DNA of 6,038 nt from an uncultured Polymorphobacter sp. (GTDB lineage: Bacteria; Pseudomonadota; Alphaproteobacteria; Sphingomonadales; Sphingomonadaceae). The position numbers and the translations under genes are program-made. A model generated the notes under the pieces. That model did not search any database and was not told the DNA's origin. It was given only the letters and a program-made list of their open reading frames with translations. Location: positions 1 to 6,038 of the forward strand of contig CALDHQ010000510.1 in NCBI GenBank assembly GCA_937894055.1. The letters are read 5' to 3'. Below, piece by piece: positions 1 to 4,535 of this stretch; within the stretch, counting starts at the first letter, position 1; every line of letters begins with the position of its first letter.

Positions 1-222
1 GATCTTGGCGAACACCACCCAGCCATATCCTGCGGCCACGACCTTGGGCTTGCTGATGACGTGAAAAGCCGCGAAGAACGCGGCGGCGCAGGCCACGGGG
101 ATCGGCAGCAGGCCGATGAACTGCGGCATGCTGAACCACTTGTCGAACACGCTGCTGCTGACCAGCGGTGTCGCCATCGAGATGCCGACCAGCGCGATCC
201 CCATGGGCAGCAGCACGGCACG
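1..222 (-). CDS. cydB: Cytochrome bd ubiquinol oxidase subunit II, internal fragment
   Basis: CydB is the second membrane subunit of the bd-type quinol oxidase, which reduces oxygen to water using ubiquinol at the inner membrane. The minus strand is open from about position 222 down to base 1, roughly 73 codons. It contains a hydrophobic stretch (LLPMGIALVGISMATPLVS), a short polar piece with FDKWFSMPQF, and a second hydrophobic stretch (LLPIPVACAAAFFAAF). This helix, FDKWF-type loop and helix arrangement is what I recognise from CydB/CioB proteins. No start or stop is present: the 3' side runs off the window, and the 5' side is lost where the sequence turns into a plus-strand dioxygenase at about 215-228. 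It could instead be the cyanide-insensitive oxidase subunit CioB, which is homologous. The family call rests on motif memory, not on a search. Confidence 0.72.
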
Positions 223-228
223 CGCCCA
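210..228. other. Apparent breakpoint: cydB (-) to dioxygenase (+)
   Basis: Recognisable CydB sequence on the minus strand runs rightwards to about 219. Recognisable dioxygenase sequence on the plus strand begins at about 221-227 (RAHPTDDHL). Two unrelated partial genes in opposite orientation meet with no spacer, which points to a join within these bases. The exact base cannot be fixed by eye. Confidence 0.65.
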
Positions 229-349
229 TCCGACCGACGACCACCTGATGCCGCTGTTCACGGCCGCCGCCGCCGGCAATGCCGTGACCCGGCTGCACGA
301 AAGCTATGCCTACGGCGGCCTGAGCATGTCGGCCTACGGCTTCGCCTGA
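221..349 (+). CDS. DODA/LigB-type extradiol ring-opening dioxygenase, C-terminal fragment
   Basis: About 42 codons ending in TGA at 347-349 encode RAHPTDDHLMPLF, an Ala-rich stretch, then RLHESYAYGGLSMSAYGF. A conserved AHPTxxHLxPL block followed by a short C-terminal Y-G-x-L-S/A-M-x-A-Y-x-F ending is typical of the DODA family (class III extradiol dioxygenases, LigB fold). These use a non-haem Fe(II) or Zn site to open catechol-type or DOPA rings. The metal-binding N-terminal half is absent because the sequence switches to a cydB fragment upstream of about 221. A start codon at 116 lies inside the cydB piece and is an accident of the join. Substrate cannot be assigned from this end alone. 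The gene converges on the small secreted protein at 365-649. Confidence 0.72.
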   Translation, partial: RAHPTDDHLMPLFTAAAAGNAVTRLHESYAYGGLSMSAYGFA

Positions 350-370
350 GGCCCGCATCCCGCCTCAGGC
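344..370. repeat. Perfect inverted repeat spanning two convergent stop codons
   Basis: GCCTGAGGC (344-352) and GCCTCAGGC (362-370) form a perfect 9-bp stem with a 9-nt loop. The TGA stop of the plus-strand dioxygenase (347-349) and the TGA stop of the minus-strand gene (367-365) occupy equivalent places in the two arms. No T-run follows on either strand, so this is not a canonical intrinsic terminator. It could still act as a bidirectional 3'-end hairpin for the convergent transcripts. Confidence 0.6.
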
Positions 371-649
371 ATGGCCGTAGGCCAGGCGCCGGATCAGGCT
401 GGCCTGCGGCGTCTTGCCCGAACATGTGCGATAGCGAGGCCACATGTTCAAGGATTGAAAGAAATTATGCCACTCGCACTGGGTGCGAACCACGCGCCGT
501 CCGTCGATATATTTGACGATATTGACGTTGCCGTCGCCCGCGCCGCCGCTTGCGTTCGCATAAGCTGGAAGGGAGATGACTATGGGAAACAGGCTTGCGG
601 CGGCAAGAAGGGCAAGAAGGCCGGCGGCGAATCCTGAGCCGGATCGCAT
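365..649 (-). CDS. Small secreted protein of unknown function (94 aa)
   Basis: I do not recognise the family. The ATG at 649-647 gives 94 residues: a short basic start (MRSGSG), a hydrophobic core at residues 7-28, and a likely signal peptidase I site after AYA (31) or ANA (33). The mature part is only about 60 residues, with a Gly-rich start, a hydrophilic middle (YIDGRRVVRTQCEWHNFF) and two cysteines (C58, C76) that could form a disulfide in the periplasm. An upstream in-frame TTG at 664 would add five residues. No clear Shine-Dalgarno precedes either start, and the region upstream is occupied by a terminator hairpin. Codons favour G/C at the third position as expected for a real gene. The antisense plus-strand reading (371-637) is judged a shadow. 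It is convergent with the dioxygenase and shares the 344-370 hairpin with it. Confidence 0.6.
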   Translation of the reverse strand: MRSGSGFAAGLLALLAAASLFPIVISLPAYANASGGAGDGNVNIVKYIDGRRVVRTQCEWHNFFQSLNMWPRYRTCSGKTPQASLIRRLAYGHA

Positions 650-662
650 TTTTAGAAAAGCC

Positions 663-696
663 AACCGCCGCAGTCGCAGGACTGCGGCGGTTTTTT
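663..696 (+). terminator. Strong intrinsic (rho-independent) terminator
   Basis: A perfect 13-bp stem (663-675 with 680-692, core CCGCCGCAGTC) closes on a GCAG loop and runs into six T residues at 691-696 on the plus strand. This is textbook for ending rightward transcription. No plus-strand gene ends just before it. It must either stop read-through from the dioxygenase side, serve an antisense or small RNA transcript, or have lost its gene. On the minus strand the tail is only GGCTTTTCT, so it would work poorly in that direction. It lies immediately upstream of the minus-strand gene starting at 649. Confidence 0.8.
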
Positions 697-836
697 GTTG
701 GGCGGTTAAAATGAGCGCGCCGCACGACGGGCGTAACTATCGGTGGGCTGCTGCGTCATGTTGAGGGACCGAGGGCGAATTGCTCCCGGCCATTCTCGAA
801 AAACAAATAATCCCAAACTCAGAGTTGTTTCCCTAT
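697..836. other. Intergenic region upstream of the LTxxQ protein
   Basis: No convincing gene here. Composition changes within it: 697-780 is GC-rich, whereas 798-836 is clearly AT-richer and is a plausible promoter and leader for the gene at 837. I could not settle on a -35/-10 pair. Another join could be hidden here because non-coding sequence gives no frame to test. Confidence 0.4.
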
Positions 837-1088
837 ATGAAGACCTCCCTCCGTAACTTTATCGCCGTGCTCGCCCTGGGCGCCGCGGCTCTCCCCATGG
901 TCAGCGTCGCGCAAGAGGCTCCTCCGGCCGAAAAGCGTGGCCCGGGCGGTCCCGGTGGCGGTGGCGGCGGTCGCGGCCGGATGACTCCCGAGCAGCAGGT
1001 TGAGCGCCTCAGCGAGGCGCTCGCGCTGACGGCCGAGCAGAAGACCAAGATCGAGGCCATTATGGCCAAGCAGCGCGAGGCTCTGCAA
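837..1088 (+). CDS. LTxxQ-motif secreted protein, N-terminal part
   Basis: The ATG at 837-839 opens a protein with a basic start (MKTSLRN), a hydrophobic segment at residues 8-22 and a signal peptidase site near SVAQ (23-26). A short Pro/Glu stretch and a Gly/Arg-rich linker (residues 34-48) follow. Then comes an amphipathic helical region (residues 49-82) with MTPEQQVERL and the motif ALTAEQKTKIEAIM. LTxxQ-type periplasmic proteins (Spy/CpxP-like in enterobacteria) are helical envelope proteins linked to stress or chaperoning. Gly-rich versions of this plan are familiar in Verrucomicrobia such as Opitutaceae. An in-frame ATG at 780 precedes the obvious signal peptide and is not preferred. 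After residue 82-84 the helical Q/E/K-rich pattern stops and unrelated sequence follows in frame, so the true C-terminus is missing. There is no clear Shine-Dalgarno. Confidence 0.62.
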
Positions 1089-1092
1089 TTCC
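1080..1092. other. Apparent breakpoint inside the LTxxQ reading frame
   Basis: The amphipathic LTxxQ helix repeat (ending about KQREALQ) gives way to an unrelated aromatic-rich sequence (FLSTGLFSVDSFKFRPEF) without a stop. Family members normally continue with a second helical segment and another LTxxQ-type motif. The reading frame is kept only by chance in this interpretation. Confidence 0.45.
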
Positions 1093-1200
1093 TGTCGACC
1101 GGCCTGTTCAGCGTCGATTCGTTCAAGTTCCGTCCGGAGTTCCTGTCGTCGCTGACGCTGGACTACAACGAGAGCGACCGTGGCGTACCGCTGAACATCC
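1089..1200 (+). CDS. Short coding fragment of uncertain family (possibly metalloprotease-like)
   Basis: About 37 plus-strand codons read FLSTGLFSVDSFKFRPEF, then a short stretch with LTLDYNESDRG and PLNIPAAV. The amino-acid mix and third-position GC bias look like genuine coding sequence, unlike the antisense frames here. The pattern faintly recalls the N-terminal region of large zinc-dependent metalloproteases of the DUF5117 type, but I cannot confirm that. It has neither start nor stop of its own: the left side is joined to the LTxxQ protein and the right side to an aminotransferase on the other strand. The piece is too short to assign a function. Confidence 0.3.
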
Positions 1201-1210
1201 CGGCGGCCGT
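1195..1210. other. Apparent breakpoint: plus-strand fragment to aminotransferase (-)
   Basis: Minus-strand aminotransferase sequence is recognisable from 1379 down to the VNAGHGR motif (about 1203), after which the same frame gives family-unlike, low-quality sequence. Plus-strand coding character ends at about the same place. Part of the aminotransferase N-terminus therefore meets another gene fragment head-on here. Confidence 0.6.
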
Positions 1211-1379
1211 GGCCCGCATTGACGCACCACAGCCCGGCGGTGCCATCGAGCACCTGGCGGCCATCGCTGGCGGTGTAGTGCATGTCCTTGGCGGCGACCA
1301 ACTGGCGCGGCGTCGCCTTGTAGGCGCGGTTGGCGGTGAACGGCATCCAGAAGGCCGCGAGCGGATCATTCTCAAGCAT
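1200..1379 (-). CDS. Class III omega-amino acid:pyruvate aminotransferase, N-terminal fragment
   Basis: This is the start of a PLP-dependent class III aminotransferase of the beta-alanine/omega-amino acid:pyruvate type, which transfers the amino group of beta-alanine or similar amines to pyruvate. Visible family marks are NDPLAAFWMPFTANR near the N-terminus, then a YTASDGRQVLDGTAGLWCVNAGHGR segment (quoted in part: LDGTAGLWCVNAGHGR), which is characteristic of this group. Two ATGs lie in frame, at 1385 and 1379. A Shine-Dalgarno-like GAGGTG (minus strand, about 1394-1389) sits only 1 nt from the first but at normal distance from the second, so 1379 is chosen. Only about 60 of an expected ~440 residues remain. 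The PLP lysine and the rest of the enzyme are lost at the 1195-1210 breakpoint. It diverges from merC. Confidence 0.8.
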
Positions 1380-1438
1380 GGGCATTCACCTCGGTCGCAA
1401 AACGTCTGTCGCTGCTATCAAAGAAACGCCGTGCCAGC

Positions 1439-1461
1439 GCAAGCGCCGCGGCACCGCTTGC
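1439..1461. repeat. Inverted repeat in the divergent aminotransferase/merC intergenic region
   Basis: GCAAGCG (1439-1445) and CGCTTGC (1455-1461) are perfect 7-bp arms around a 9-nt GC-rich spacer. It lies between two divergent genes and just upstream of the Zur-box-like palindrome, so it may be a regulator site or a hairpin in the 5' leader of the aminotransferase. No T-run follows. Confidence 0.35.
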
Positions 1462-1470
1462 AGCGCGCAA

Positions 1471-1485
1471 TGTTATACTATATCA
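1471..1485. promoter_or_regulatory. Candidate Zur box overlapping a -10 element upstream of merC
   Basis: TGTTATA-C-TATATCA is a 15-bp palindrome with 6 of 7 arm positions matching (mismatch 1473/1483). It resembles the AT-rich GTTATA...TATAAC palindromes bound by proteobacterial Zur repressors, and stands out in a GC-rich window. It contains TATACT (1474-1479), a good -10 match, so binding would block transcription of merC. A transcript starting about seven bases downstream would have almost no leader. AGGGAG (1485-1490) lies just before the merC ATG. On the minus strand TATAGT/TATAAC could equally serve the divergent aminotransferase. A Fur-family gene with Zur features lies 400 bp downstream. 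Confidence 0.6.
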
Positions 1486-1492
1486 GGGAGCC

Positions 1493-1858
1493 ATGACGAC
1501 GCGCATCTTCAGCTGGATCGACCGGTCGGCGCTCGGCCTGTCGGGGCTGTGCCTGCTGCACTGCCTCGCGGCTGCGGTGCTGCTGTCGGTGCTGTCAGTC
1601 GGCGGCGGCCTGCTCAGCCACACCATCCACGCCTGGGGCCTCGCGCTGGCGCTGCCGCTCGCGGCGTTCGGGCTGTGGCGCGGTTACCGGCTGCACACGC
1701 GCTGGCAAGTGATTGCGCTGGGCACCGCCGGGCTGGCGCTGATGCTGGCATCGCTGTTCGTGCCGCACGGCACCTTCATCGAAATCGCCAGCTCGGTGCT
1801 CGGCGTCGGCCTGCTCGGCACCGCGCACCTGCTCAATCTCCGCTGGCTTGCCCACTGA
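1493..1858 (+). CDS. MerC-domain integral membrane protein (121 aa)
   Basis: MerC-family proteins are small four-helix inner-membrane proteins. The founding member carries Hg(II) inwards through a cysteine pair. Chromosomal relatives have no settled function. Four hydrophobic segments are visible at about residues 13-35, 45-63, 71-91 and 97-117. The first contains C20-L-L-H23-C24, the family's conserved metal-binding position, and further histidines occur at 43, 46, 92 and 111. No mer operon partner (merR, merT, merP, merA) is nearby. Instead a Zur-like regulator follows after 35 bp and a Zur-box-like site precedes the ATG, so handling or sensing of zinc is more likely than mercury resistance (inference). 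Start chosen at the ATG with AGGGAG just before it; spacing is short (2 nt). Confidence 0.78.
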   Translation: MTTRIFSWIDRSALGLSGLCLLHCLAAAVLLSVLSVGGGLLSHTIHAWGLALALPLAAFGLWRGYRLHTRWQVIALGTAGLALMLASLFVPHGTFIEIASSVLGVGLLGTAHLLNLRWLAH

Positions 1859-1877
1859 CTTGCAGTGCGGCACCACA

Positions 1878-1893
1878 ACCCCGATAATGGGGT
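1878..1893 (+). repeat. Short hairpin abutting the zur start codon
   Basis: ACCCC (1878-1882) and GGGGT (1889-1893) are perfect 5-bp arms around GATAAT, ending directly before the ATG at 1894. The GGGG arm is also the only purine-rich run near the start, so folding would hide the ribosome-binding region. The GATAAT loop could alternatively be a -10 hexamer (TATAAT-like). Confidence 0.35.
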
Positions 1894-2370
1894 ATGGCAA
1901 GCTTGGCCCCGCACAATCATGATCACCGCAAGCTGGCGGGTGCACCGCTGGTCACCGCTGCGCGCGCGACGATGCTCGCGGCGGGCGAACAATGGACCGA
2001 CATGCGCGCCGCGGTGTTCGACGTGCTCGCCGGGCTCGACCATCCCGCCAGCGCCTATGCCATTACCGATGCCGTCTCGAAGGCGCTCGGCCGGCGCATT
2101 GCGGCGAACAGCATCTACCGCATTCTCGACCTGTTCGTGGCCGCCAACGTCGCGCTGCGCGTCGAAAGCGCCAACGCCTACCTCGTCAACGCGCACCCCG
2201 AATGCCTGCACGACTGCCTTTTCCTCGTCTGCGACGGCTGCGGCAAAGCCACGCATGTCGATGACGAGGCGATTTCAAAGCAGATTCGCGCCACCGCTGC
2301 CGCGGCAGGATTTCGCGCCGAACGGCCGGTTATCGAAGTGCGTGGCCGCTGCGCCGCATGCTGCGCGTAA
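1894..2370 (+). CDS. zur: Fur-family transcriptional regulator, Zur-like (158 aa)
   Basis: Fur-family repressors are dimeric winged-helix proteins. Zur members bind DNA when loaded with zinc and shut down zinc acquisition genes. After a His-rich tail (HNHDH, residues 7-11) comes a winged-helix domain (about residues 25-95) with ASAYAITDAVSKALGR and the recognition-helix region ANSIYRILDLFV. The dimerisation domain holds HPECLHDCLFLVC with C113-D-G-C116, and the C-terminus has C153-A-A-C156-C157. This is the paired CxxC structural zinc site seen in Zur, and Zur rather than Fur is favoured by the HDCLFLVC-DGCG pattern. Length is usual for the family. The ATG at 1894 is the first possible start because an in-frame TAA lies at 1885-1887. 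It probably forms an operon with merC (35 bp apart). A reading as another metal-specific Fur-family member cannot be excluded. Confidence 0.8.
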   Translation: MASLAPHNHDHRKLAGAPLVTAARATMLAAGEQWTDMRAAVFDVLAGLDHPASAYAITDAVSKALGRRIAANSIYRILDLFVAANVALRVESANAYLVNAHPECLHDCLFLVCDGCGKATHVDDEAISKQIRATAAAAGFRAERPVIEVRGRCAACCA

Positions 2371-2399
2371 AGCGGCGGCAACACCACTGCAACAATCGA

Positions 2400-2413
2400 C
2401 AAACGCACGTTTG
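2400..2413. promoter_or_regulatory. Perfect palindrome in the zur-dxs gap
   Basis: CAAACG-CA-CGTTTG is a perfect inverted repeat with 6-bp arms and a 2-bp centre, about 45-58 bp before the dxs start. Its size fits a helix-turn-helix dimer operator. It does not resemble the AT-rich Zur-type palindrome before merC. No T-run follows, so it is not a terminator. No known regulator is proposed. Confidence 0.35.
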
Positions 2414-2457
2414 CGCGCTACCGCTGGCGCCAACAGGAACATTTGGTTGAACCATCC

Positions 2458-4386
2458 GTGACCCAACGCCCCGCAACGCCGTTGCTTGATACACTTCCGC
2501 TGCCGGCCGACCTGCGCAAACTCGAACACCGCGACCTGCGCCAGGTGGCCGATGAACTGCGCGCCGAACTGATCGACACCGTCAGCACCACCGGCGGCCA
2601 CCTCGGCGCCGGCCTCGGCGTCGTCGAGCTCACCGTGGCGCTGCACTATGTCTTCAACACCCCCGAAGACCGGCTGATCTGGGACGTCGGGCATCAGGCC
2701 TATCCGCACAAGATCCTCACCGGCCGCCGCGACCGCATCCGCACGCTGCGCACCGGCGGCGGGCTGTCGGGCTTCACCAAGCGCAGCGAATCCGAATATG
2801 ACCCGTTCGGCGCCGCGCACAGCTCGACGTCGATTTCGGCGGCCTTGGGCTTTGCCGTCGCCAACAAGCTGTCGGGCGCACCCGGCAAGGGCATCGCCGT
2901 CATCGGTGACGGCGCCATGTCGGCGGGCATGGCGTATGAGGCGATGAACAACGCCCAGGCGGCGGGCAACCGGCTGGTCGTCATCCTCAACGACAATGAC
3001 ATGTCGATCGCGCCGCCGGTCGGCGCGCTGTCGGCGTATCTGGCGCGCATCTATTCGTCGCGGCCGTTCCTTGAACTGCGCGAAGTCGTCAAGGTGCTGG
3101 CGCAGAAGGTTTTGCCGCACCAGCTCCACGGCTCGGCCAAGCGCGCCGAGGAATATTTCCGCACGCTCGCCAGCGGCGGCAGCCTGTTCGAGGAACTGGG
3201 TTTCTACTACGTCGGGCCAATCGACGGCCATAACCTCGAACATCTGGTGCCGGTGCTCGAAAACGTCCGCGATGCCGCCGAAGGCCCGATCATCGTCCAT
3301 GTCGTGACGAAGAAGGGCAAGGGCTACGCGCCCGCCGAAGCCGCCGAGGACAAATACCACGGCGTCCAGAAATTCGACGTCGTCACCGGCACGCAGGTCA
3401 AGCCCAAGGCCGGCCCGCCGAGCTACCAGAACGTCTTTGCCGCGCAGCTCATCAAGGAAGCGCAAGTCGACGACAAGATCGTCGCGATCACTGCCGCAAT
3501 GCCGTCGGGCACTGGTGTCGACCGCTTCGCCAAGGCCTTCCCCGACCGCACCTTCGATGTCGGCATCGCCGAACAGCATGCGGTGACCTTCGCCGCCGGC
3601 ATGGCCGCGCAGGGCTACAAGCCGTTCGCGGCAATCTATTCGACCTTCCTGCAGCGTGCCTATGATCAGGTCGTGCATGACGTGGCGATCCAGAACCTGC
3701 CCGTCCGCTTCGCCATCGACCGCGCCGGTCTGGTCGGCGCCGACGGCGCGACGCACGCCGGCAGCTTCGACGTCACCTATCTCGCAACGCTGCCCAACAT
3801 GGTCGTCATGGCCGCGTCGGACGAGGCTGAACTGACGCACATGGTCCACACCATGGCGCAGTATGACGCCGGCCCGAGCGCGGTGCGTTACCCGCGCGGC
3901 GAAGGCACCGGCATCGCCATTCCCGAAGTCCCCGAGCTGCTCGAAATCGGCAAGGGGCGCATTGTCCGCGAAGGCAAGAAGGTCGCCATCCTGTCGCTCG
4001 GCACGCGCCTCGGCGAAGCCTTGCTCGCGGCTGACGACCTCGATGCGCGCGGGCTGTCGACCACCGTCGCCGACATGCGCTTTGCCAAGCCGATCGACCA
4101 TGCGCTGGTCCGCAAGCTGGCACTGAGCCACGACGTCATCATCACCATCGAAGAAGGCGCCATCGGCGGCTTCGGCGCGCACATCCTGACCTGGTGCAGC
4201 GACGAGGGGCTGATGGACGGCGGCCTCAAGATCCGCACGATGCGGCTGCCCGACATCTTCCAGGACCATGACAATCCGGCGCTGCAATATGCCGAAGCCG
4301 GGCTGGATGCTGCGGGCATTGTCGCCACCGTGCTCAGCGCCTTGCAGCACAACAGCGTCGGCATCATCGGCGGCGTGCGCGCCTGA
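2458..4386 (+). CDS. dxs: 1-deoxy-D-xylulose-5-phosphate synthase (642 aa)
   Basis: Dxs condenses pyruvate with glyceraldehyde 3-phosphate, releasing CO2, to form DXP. This is the entry and main control point of the MEP isoprenoid pathway and also feeds thiamine and pyridoxal synthesis; the enzyme is cytosolic and uses thiamine diphosphate and Mg2+. Numbering from the GTG: H48 ([10 protein letters not shown]), H79 ([11 protein letters not shown]), the diphosphate/Mg motif GDGAMS (150-155) completed by LNDND (about 177-181), catalytic E372 (VGIAEQHA), R400 (LQRAYDQV), D429 and H433 (GADGATH), and substrate-phosphate R477 (VRYPRG). Every catalytic residue I can place is present, and domain order and length are normal. 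Start choice: GTG at 2458 gives [11 protein letters not shown], the usual N-terminus of related enzymes, but has a poor ribosome-binding site. TTG at 2443 has AGGAA at 2435-2439, 3 nt away, and would add five residues. An 87-bp gap separates it from zur, so it may have its own promoter. Confidence 0.96.
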   Translation: MTQRPATPLLDTLPLPADLRKLEHRDLRQVADELRAELIDTVSTTGGHLGAGLGVVELTVALHYVFNTPEDRLIWDVGHQAYPHKILTGRRDRIRTLRTGGGLSGFTKRSESEYDPFGAAHSSTSISAALGFAVANKLSGAPGKGIAVIGDGAMSAGMAYEAMNNAQAAGNRLVVILNDNDMSIAPPVGALSAYLARIYSSRPFLELREVVKVLAQKVLPHQLHGSAKRAEEYFRTLASGGSLFEELGFYYVGPIDGHNLEHLVPVLENVRDAAEGPIIVHVVTKKGKGYAPAEAAEDKYHGVQKFDVVTGTQVKPKAGPPSYQNVFAAQLIKEAQVDDKIVAITAAMPSGTGVDRFAKAFPDRTFDVGIAEQHAVTFAAGMAAQGYKPFAAIYSTFLQRAYDQVVHDVAIQNLPVRFAIDRAGLVGADGATHAGSFDVTYLATLPNMVVMAASDEAELTHMVHTMAQYDAGPSAVRYPRGEGTGIAIPEVPELLEIGKGRIVREGKKVAILSLGTRLGEALLAADDLDARGLSTTVADMRFAKPIDHALVRKLALSHDVIITIEEGAIGGFGAHILTWCSDEGLMDGGLKIRTMRLPDIFQDHDNPALQYAEAGLDAAGIVATVLSALQHNSVGIIGGVRA

Positions 4387-4398
4387 TCGCAGCGGCCC

Positions 4399-4424
4399 AA
4401 ACCACGCGCTGAAACCACGCGCTG
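4399..4424. repeat. Perfect 13-bp tandem duplication after dxs
   Basis: AAACCACGCGCTG occurs twice without a gap (4399-4411 and 4412-4424), 12 bp after the dxs stop. It lies in the dxs/4536 intergenic gap and looks like a small slippage-type duplication. No function is suggested. Confidence 0.7.
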
Positions 4425-4441
4425 ATACGCAACGCCGGCAA

Positions 4442-4460
4442 CACCCCCAATTTGGGGGTG
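4442..4460. promoter_or_regulatory. GC-rich palindrome, possible operator or dxs 3' hairpin
   Basis: CACCCCCAA-T-TTGGGGGTG is a perfect 19-bp palindrome with 9-bp arms centred on 4451. There is no T-run (GGATGTCATTG follows), so it is a poor intrinsic terminator. With a single-base loop it is better read as a protein-binding site than as an RNA hairpin. A degenerate copy lies 50 bp downstream at 4492-4508, supporting a paired operator upstream of the gene at 4536. Confidence 0.45.
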
Positions 4461-4491
4461 GATGTCATTGTTCGTGCCGCCGACGCCACCT

Positions 4492-4513
4492 ACACCCCCC
4501 AGATTGGGTCTGG
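4492..4513. repeat. Degenerate second copy of the 4442 element, with its own inverted repeat
   Basis: ACACCCCCCAGATTGGG (4492-4508) closely matches ACACCCCCAATTTGGG at 4441-4456. In this copy the dyad has shifted: CCAGA (4499-4503) pairs with TCTGG (4509-4513) around TTGGG. It lies 23 bp before the ATG at 4536, which would suit a repressor or activator site for that gene. Confidence 0.4.
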
Positions 4514-4535
4514 TTGAGGGTGCGGTACGGACGAC

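Noticed and set aside
371..637. Plus-strand 88-residue frame opposite the small secreted protein, which would place the terminator just after a gene
   Set aside because: The terminator position is tempting, but the frame lacks a fold-like pattern, and the minus strand has a clear signal peptide, natural composition and a stop matched to the convergent hairpin.
819..1385. 188-residue minus-strand aminotransferase-like protein as a complete gene
   Set aside because: Family resemblance ends after VNAGHGR at about 1203; the remainder is antisense of the LTxxQ protein and the unidentified fragment.
780..1496. 238-residue plus-strand protein as a single novel gene
   Set aside because: Only 837-~1088 is a coherent protein; the rest crosses two apparent breakpoints and ends as antisense of an aminotransferase.
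1493..1858. Mercury-resistance (mer) operon
   Set aside because: Only a MerC-domain gene is present; no merR, merT, merP or merA, and the regulator next to it is Fur/Zur type, not MerR type.
2371..2457. Thiamine-type riboswitch or other structured leader before dxs
   Set aside because: The 87-bp gap is too short for a TPP riboswitch and shows none of its conserved elements; only the 14-bp palindrome stands out.
2275..4350. 691-codon open frame antisense to dxs
   Set aside because: It is the complementary-frame shadow of a high-GC, strongly codon-biased dxs; its translation is Arg/Gly/Asp/Ala-rich without domains, while every Dxs catalytic motif is on the plus strand.
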